From NCBI GenBank assembly GCA_002973635.1, contig CP027224.1, positions 5,320,001 through 5,384,000 of the forward strand: a stretch of DNA of 64,000 nucleotides. Direction: 5' to 3'. The DNA is from Lysinibacillus sp. B2A1. GTDB taxonomy: Bacteria; Bacillota; Bacilli; Bacillales_A; Planococcaceae. Positions within the stretch are counted from its first letter, which is position 1, and each line of letters begins with the position of its first letter. A program made the translations under genes and the position numbers. The notes beneath the pieces were generated by a model. The model made no database searches. It was not told where the DNA came from and saw only the letters and a program-made list of their open reading frames with translations. This document shows positions 59,430 through 64,000 of this stretch, in pieces.

Positions 59430-59541
59430 GATGTTCACTTCTTTCATCCTTTATGATTTTACTTTATTAAAAAGTTAGTCATCAGTAAAATACATATATA
59501 TAATCATGATTATTAATATTTTTAATAGTAGGAGTGATGGC

Positions 59542-60423
59542 ATGCAATATGATGCTTTAAAAACTTTTATCACACTAGTCGAGGTTAATAATTTTACAAA
59601 AGCCTCCGAAATACTCCATATTTCGCAGCCAAGTGTAAGCTTACACATTAAAAATTTAGAACAAGAACTGCAAACTACTTTATTTATTCGTTCACCAAAA
59701 TCTGTACAAATCACACCAACTGGAGAAATTTTATATAATCGAGCAAAACAAATAATTGCCATTGCAGAGCAAGCAAAGGAAGAAATTTTAGCCTATCATC
59801 ATGAGATTCAAGGTACACTTATTATTGGCGCAAGCTTTACAATTGGTGAATATATACTGCCTCCCATCATTGCGAGCCTGCAAAAGCAATTTCCTCAGCT
59901 GGAGCTTCAAATTATTATTGGTAATACGAAAGAAATCATTCAGTATACAAAATTATTGCAGGTTGATATTGGTCTTATTGAGGGGCAGGCTCATGACCAT
60001 GAACTTATTATTAAACCATTTATGCAGGACGAATTATTTATTGTTAGCGCCAGTAATCATCCTCTTGTAAAGGAACCCACTATTACTGTTGAGAACCTGC
60101 AGCAGCAGAACTGGGTTGCGAGGGAAGAAGGCTCAGGTACACGCTACTATTTAGACCATTTATTTAGAGCAAATGGACTTCAAGTACATTCACTTCTTAC
60201 CGTTAGCAGTAATCAGGGTGTCAAGGAGAGCGTTATACAAGGGCTTGGACTTTCATTACTATCTGCAAGTGTTATTGAACGTGAATTAAAGAGTGGGGAT
60301 ATCAAAGTTTTACATTTAGAAGAGCAGCATTTTATGCGAACATTTTCATATCTATACTCTCCCACGATGAAAAATAAGCGTAATGCTGACACGCTTATTG
60401 AAGCTCTACTCAAAAAAGCTTAG
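59542..60423 (+). CDS. LysR-type regulator (CysL/YeiE-like)
   Basis: 293 residues from ATG 59542 (AGGAGTG upstream; the frame opens 12 codons earlier). N-terminal winged helix LKTFITLVEVNNFTKASEI with HISQPSVSLHIKNLEQEL, then a periplasmic-binding-like effector domain (TLIIGASFTIGEYILPPIIA). Divergent from yeiH, which it probably controls. Shares a hairpin with the end of the convergent LysR gene. Confidence 0.88.
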   Translation: MQYDALKTFITLVEVNNFTKASEILHISQPSVSLHIKNLEQELQTTLFIRSPKSVQITPTGEILYNRAKQIIAIAEQAKEEILAYHHEIQGTLIIGASFTIGEYILPPIIASLQKQFPQLELQIIIGNTKEIIQYTKLLQVDIGLIEGQAHDHELIIKPFMQDELFIVSASNHPLVKEPTITVENLQQQNWVAREEGSGTRYYLDHLFRANGLQVHSLLTVSSNQGVKESVIQGLGLSLLSASVIERELKSGDIKVLHLEEQHFMRTFSYLYSPTMKNKRNADTLIEALLKKA

Positions 60424-60448
60424 CATGCTATTACTAGTCGCTAAGCTT
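60412..60448 (-). terminator. Terminator between convergent LysR genes
   Basis: AAGCTTAGC (60416-60424) pairs with GCTAAGCTT (60440-60448); on the minus strand TTTTTTG follows. It overlaps the ends of both coding regions. Confidence 0.75.
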
Positions 60449-61367
60449 ACTTAATATTTCTCGGATTTAAACGTTTACGCTCCTGCTTTTGCTCTATAAT
60501 ATCTACAAATTTTGCAGCCGCCCGTGAAAGTGGAACACTCTTTAAATAACACATGCCTATACTACGGGCTGGTATTTGTTCAGTTAATGTTAACTCATAT
60601 AAAAGTCCTCGTTGCAAATAATCCTTAGAAAATTCTTTCGTTACACAAGCAATGCCTAAATTACTACGTGCGAATTCCAGCACAAGATCATGCGACCCTA
60701 GCTCAAACTCAGGTTCGATATGTATTCCTCTTGCAAATAAATAATCTTCTACATATTTTCTGGAATTTGATTTTTGCTCTAAAAAAACAAGGGGAAATTT
60801 TAAAAGATCTTCAAAGCTTAATTTTTTTGACGTTAATGTTCGGTATTTTTCACCACATACAAAAACATCTTGAACCTCAGTACATACGGTTAACTGTAAT
60901 GTCGCATCTTCTATCGGAAAATTACAAAGTCCTATATCCACCTCACCAGACTTAATAAAATTACAAATTTCCGATGTCGTCCCATTTAACATTTGCAATT
61001 TTATGTTGGGATACATGGTATGAAATGCCTCTAGATATGGCATTAAAAAAAAGCGGGAAATCGTATCTCCTACACCAATTTTTAGTTGACCAGTTGTTAA
61101 ATTTTTAAATTCCAGTAGCTTTTCCTCACCAGCATCTAAAAGACCTAACGCTGAATTCGTATACTCGTATAAAAGACTACCTTCAGTTGTTAGTGTTACC
61201 CCCTTAGGTGTGCGATTAAAGAGACGTGTACCAAGTTCCTTTTCTAATTGCATCATGGCTTGGCTAACAGCTGGCTGTGTCATATATAAATCCCTAGCAG
61301 CCCTTGAAAAGCTATTATTTTTAGCAACAACACTAAAAACACGGTATAAATCTAACTTCCCTATCAT
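60447..61367 (-). CDS. LysR-type regulator
   Basis: 306 residues. DNA-binding part LDLYRVFSVVAKNNSFSRAA / RDLYMTQPAVSQAMMQLEKE, effector domain starting TTGQLKIGVGDTISRFFLMP. Divergent from the CofE-like gene at 61494 across 126 bp, so that gene is a likely target. Effector unknown. Confidence 0.87.
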   Translation of the reverse strand: MIGKLDLYRVFSVVAKNNSFSRAARDLYMTQPAVSQAMMQLEKELGTRLFNRTPKGVTLTTEGSLLYEYTNSALGLLDAGEEKLLEFKNLTTGQLKIGVGDTISRFFLMPYLEAFHTMYPNIKLQMLNGTTSEICNFIKSGEVDIGLCNFPIEDATLQLTVCTEVQDVFVCGEKYRTLTSKKLSFEDLLKFPLVFLEQKSNSRKYVEDYLFARGIHIEPEFELGSHDLVLEFARSNLGIACVTKEFSKDYLQRGLLYELTLTEQIPARSIGMCYLKSVPLSRAAAKFVDIIEQKQERKRLNPRNIK

Positions 61368-61493
61368 ATAAGCACTCCTTATAGCTATTATACGAACTAT
61401 TAATTTTACTTATATCATTAAAGGAGCGTATAGTAAAATTATATTGATTTTTATTCACATAAAACATTTACCTGTTAATGAGGAGAGATTATT

Positions 61494-62684
61494 TTGGAAC
61501 GTGTAGTTGGTACAGTTGTAAGAGGTCTTCGTGGTCCAATTATTAACGAAGGCGATAATATTGAACAAATCGTTGTTGGTACGGTATTAAATGCCGCACA
61601 GATTGAAGGCTATTCAATTGAAGATCGAGACATTGTCACAGTAACAGAATCTGTCGTAGCACGTGCACAAGGTAACTATGCATCAATCGACGACATCGCA
61701 GCTGACGTAGCTGCCAAATTTGGTGATGATACTGTTGGTGTTATTTTCCCTATTCTTAGCCGTAACCGTTTCGCAAACTGCTTACGTGGTATTGCTAAAG
61801 GCGTTAAAAAAGTCGTTCTTATGTTAAGTTATCCATCTGATGAGGTTGGTAATCACCTAGTTGATATCGACGAGCTCGATGTAAAAGGAATTAACCCTTG
61901 GACAGATACATTAAATGAAGTTGAATTCCGTGAGCATTTCGGCTATAAAAAACACACATTTACAGGTGTAGATTATATTGAATATTATAAGGAATTAATC
62001 GAAGCTGAAGGTGCTACTTGTGAGGTTATCTTTTCAAATAATCCAAAAACAATTTTGGACTATACGAAGAGTGTTTTAACTTGTGATATTCATACACGCC
62101 TACGCACAAAACGTATTCTAACAGCAAATGGGGCTGAAAAAGTATACAGCCTTGATAATATCTTATCAGCATCTATGAACGGTTCAGGCTTCAATGAGGA
62201 ATACGGTTTACTTGGCTCAAACAAAGCAACTGAAGATAGTGTGAAATTATTCCCGCATACTTGCCAGCCAATTGTTGACGGTATCCAAGCAAAAATCAAA
62301 GAGGTTACTGGTAAAACAGTTGAAGTCATGATTTATGGTGATGGTGCATTCAAAGATCCTGTGGGTAAAATTTGGGAATTAGCTGACCCTGTTGTTTCAC
62401 CAGCCTATACTGCTGGATTAGATGGAACACCAAATGAAGTTAAATTAAAATACCTAGCAGATAATGATTTTGCTGATCTTCGTGGTGATGAATTAAAAGC
62501 AGCGATTTCTGACTATATCCAAAATAAAGATGAAGATTTAACTGGTCAAATGGCAGCTCAAGGAACAACACCTCGTCGCTTAACAGACCTAATTGGTTCT
62601 CTATCTGACCTAACTTCTGGTTCAGGTGATAAAGGAACACCAATGATTTATATTCAAGGCTATTTCGATAATTACACTAAATAA
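61494..62684 (+). CDS. CofE-like (F420-0:L-glutamate ligase family) protein
   Basis: 396 residues, longer than archaeal CofE (about 250). TTG start with GGAGAG 8 nt upstream. The N-terminal half has the family pattern (GLRGPIINEGDNIEQIVVG, IEDRDIVTVTESVVARAQGN); the C-terminal half contains VEVMIYGDGAFKDPVGKIWE and DPVVSPAYTAGLDGTPNEVK. Known members add glutamate to coenzyme F420; most Bacillales have no F420, so a different carboxylate substrate is likely. Family call from memory of the pattern. Ends at a terminator duplicated by element C. Confidence 0.68.
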   Translation: MERVVGTVVRGLRGPIINEGDNIEQIVVGTVLNAAQIEGYSIEDRDIVTVTESVVARAQGNYASIDDIAADVAAKFGDDTVGVIFPILSRNRFANCLRGIAKGVKKVVLMLSYPSDEVGNHLVDIDELDVKGINPWTDTLNEVEFREHFGYKKHTFTGVDYIEYYKELIEAEGATCEVIFSNNPKTILDYTKSVLTCDIHTRLRTKRILTANGAEKVYSLDNILSASMNGSGFNEEYGLLGSNKATEDSVKLFPHTCQPIVDGIQAKIKEVTGKTVEVMIYGDGAFKDPVGKIWELADPVVSPAYTAGLDGTPNEVKLKYLADNDFADLRGDELKAAISDYIQNKDEDLTGQMAAQGTTPRRLTDLIGSLSDLTSGSGDKGTPMIYIQGYFDNYTK

Positions 62685-62687
62685 TAC

Positions 62688-62725
62688 AAAAATGAACTCT
62701 CGTTTGCTAAAGAGAGTTCATTTTT
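62688..62725 (+). repeat. Left terminator-hairpin duplication of element C
   Basis: 38 bp: stem AAAAATGAACTCT / AGAGTTCATTTTT with loop CGTTTGCTAAAG. Terminator of the CofE-like gene. The right copy (63412-63448) has the same stems but a shorter loop, CGTTACTAAAG. Confidence 0.9.
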
Positions 62726-63411
62726 CATGTTGTTGAAATACTATTATGTCAATGACATCAAGGTGACAAATTAAAAAGTATAGCCCTTTTTCAAAACGAG
62801 GGGTTGATCTCCGTTCCGACTGAGTGCTTTCCTGGGGGCGTCCGATGAGCCGCTTCACTCGCATTGCTCGCTCCAGGGTCTCACCTGTGACGCTGAATCC
62901 CCGAGGAGTCACTCAGTCTACACTCCAATCAACCACTGCTCATAGTATTTTCTTCTGGCATTTCACACAAATGTATAGTGATAAATTGAAGTCTTAGCCA
63001 TCACTATTTTGCGCAAAAATGGAGCTTTGATAACATTTTTCAATGCGAAAGCAGAGCGGTAGCAATAAGTGGCTTTATGTAAAGCAACAAAGTGATTCTA
63101 TACATAAAATGTAGCGCAACAACTATATAATTGTTCCATTATATCCATTTAATGATGGTGAGTAACATACTTTTACTTTACTTTTGAGGGAAGAAAATAT
63201 TTAAAGTTCTACACTATTGTTGATTGGAGTGCAAGGCTACTCGACTCCCGTGGGATAGCGAGACAGACGAGACCCTGCACGGAGCGTCAGCGCAGGAAGC
63301 GGCTCGTCGCTCGCCCACAGGAAAGCGAGTAGCCTGGAACGGAAATCACCTTCATTTGAATTAGTAGTATTCACAAAGAGTCCCTTGACCATTTTGTTTT
63401 TCAACACTATG
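62726..63411 (+). mobile_element. Terminator-inserted non-coding element, copy C (686 bp)
   Basis: Same orientation and ends as B. Module 1 is at 62803-62933 (minus orientation, short arm) and module 2 at 63221-63348 (plus orientation, short arm), joined by about 290 bp of AT-rich sequence. The shortest and simplest copy: both modules lack the exchangeable 45-bp apical hairpin seen in A and B. It shows the basic plan of the element. No credible ORF. Confidence 0.87.
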
Positions 63412-63448
63412 AAAAATGAACTCTCGTTACTAAAGAGAGTTCATTTTT
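63412..63448 (+). repeat. Right terminator-hairpin duplication of element C
   Basis: 37 bp with stems identical to the left copy (62688-62725) but a loop differing by one substitution and one deletion. It also closes transcripts coming from the tRNA-like region on the minus strand. Confidence 0.88.
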
Positions 63449-63463
63449 TATTTACATTTAAGA

Positions 63464-63530
63464 GAGGATGACAGGAATCGAACCTGTAAACCCTTTTCTA
63501 TAGGGATATGCAGCCCTTGCACACTTCCTC
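63464..63530 (-). other. Degenerate tRNA-like sequence (67 nt)
   Basis: Minus strand: acceptor GAGGAAG / CATCCTC (6 of 7 pairs), TGCA/TGCA D stem with a 5-nt loop, CCCT/AGGG stem with 7-nt loop ATAGAAA (U33 in place, anticodon position AGA), almost no variable loop, and a perfect T arm ACAGG-TTCGATT-CCTGT. Short D loop, 4-bp anticodon stem and missing variable loop make it unlikely to be a normal elongator tRNA. It lies 90 bp downstream of the RNA ligase gene on the same strand. Confidence 0.6.
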
Positions 63531-63620
63531 ATAATATATAATTTTTGATTGATAGATTGATGTAGTATTACATTTTTCTCAGTCCTTTTTTAATAATTAG
63601 AAATCACAGTTAAATCAGGT

Positions 63621-64000
63621 TTATTTTAAACGATTAGGAATGACTTCTTCTTGTAACCAATGCTCACTTGTTTGAACATGATGCAATCTGACAAATTTCC
63701 CTAAATTATATTGGAAATCATCATAATGAAATGATCCCGCATTTCTAATGACATAACCTTCTTGTTCACCATCAAAAAATGATTTACCAGTAAATGTACG
63801 TTTTATTTTTTCTTCATCGAAAATCCCTCGATATAAAACAGGTGCGGTTTCAATACCTAACTCAGCGGCAAAGGCAACTGTCTCATCCCAGCTCAAACAA
63901 ATATTCTCTTCATTCCAAATACTAAATAAATAAAAGTAGCTTGTTAACGCTTGATAATAAATGGAATGCTTGGCGTAAACATTTTCTCCACATAGACGCC
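63621..64000 (-). CDS. RNA ligase (T4 Rnl/DRB-type), C-terminal part; N-terminus outside window
   Basis: 126 codons visible, frame open to the window edge. RLCGENVYAKHSIYYQALTS is the nucleotidyltransferase motif III region, YFYLFSIWNEEN follows, EGYVIRNAG is motif IV and KFVRLHHVQ motif V. Seals RNA through an adenylylated lysine intermediate, the lysine being upstream of the window. A tRNA-like sequence lies just downstream, so the ligase may act on RNA made in the same transcript. Ends PNRLK. Confidence 0.82.
   Translation of the reverse strand, partial: RLCGENVYAKHSIYYQALTSYFYLFSIWNEENICLSWDETVAFAAELGIETAPVLYRGIFDEEKIKRTFTGKSFFDGEQEGYVIRNAGSFHYDDFQYNLGKFVRLHHVQTSEHWLQEEVIPNRLK

Noticed and set aside
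61494..62684. S-adenosylmethionine synthetase of the archaeal type
   Set aside because: First impression from length and acidic composition; the VTVTESVVARAQG pattern fits CofE-type ligases better, and no MAT signature was found.

Overview
The window reads as one continuous chromosomal segment of a low-GC Gram-positive of the order Bacillales, most like Lysinibacillus (inferred from gene order and protein similarity recalled from memory, not from a search). Evidence: the rpoC-rpoB-rplL-rplJ-rplA-rplK-nusG-secE-rpmG-sigH run, the rae1-rlmB-mrnC-cysS-cysE-gltX block, the ctsR-mcsA-mcsB-clpC heat-shock operon, spore-former sigma-H, Shine-Dalgarno sites of the AGGAGG type, and frequent TTG/GTG starts.

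1-17.9 kb (minus strand): the information-processing core. A partial rpoC and complete rpoB, a 16S rRNA methyltransferase, the L12/L10 genes behind an L10 leader, L1/L11, nusG, secE, L33, sigH, Rae1, rlmB, mini-RNase III, and cysS-cysE behind a cysteine-specific T-box, then gltX and ispF. Intrinsic terminators sit at joints where a continuous operon might be expected (rpoB|rpoC, secE|nusG, clpC|radA).

17.9-31 kb: an EpsC-type serine acetyltransferase and a SWIM zinc-finger protein lie between ispF and ispD. Then come the PIN/TRAM protein YacL, radA and the CtsR regulon operon. disA, usually found between radA and yacL, is absent.

31-49 kb: accessory metabolism. CorA, a HemAT-type globin sensor, a complete IS1182-like element, a thioesterase, two aldehyde dehydrogenases (one with a DUF779 partner), RluF, a cupin, and a complete branched-chain amino-acid ABC transporter (livKHMGF). 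A 41-codon small ORF with a strong RBS and terminator is at 39.4 kb.

49-64 kb: a two-component system followed by a parvulin lipoprotein, VTC-domain, DUF4956 and CotH genes; a Fur-controlled haem monooxygenase; a YeiH transporter with a divergent LysR; a second LysR; a CofE-like F420 ligase homologue; and an RNA ligase (partial) with a degenerate tRNA-like sequence downstream. Scattered here are three copies of a 0.69-0.84 kb non-coding element with about 30-bp imperfect terminal inverted repeats.

The most striking observation is that each of the three copies is flanked on both sides by a copy of a DIFFERENT intrinsic-terminator hairpin (32, 33 and 37/38 bp). The target-site duplication is the whole hairpin, base to base. 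The element therefore appears to insert at transcription terminators and leave a working terminator on each side. Inside each copy are two oppositely oriented hairpin modules whose stems differ in sequence but keep pairing, which is compensatory change.
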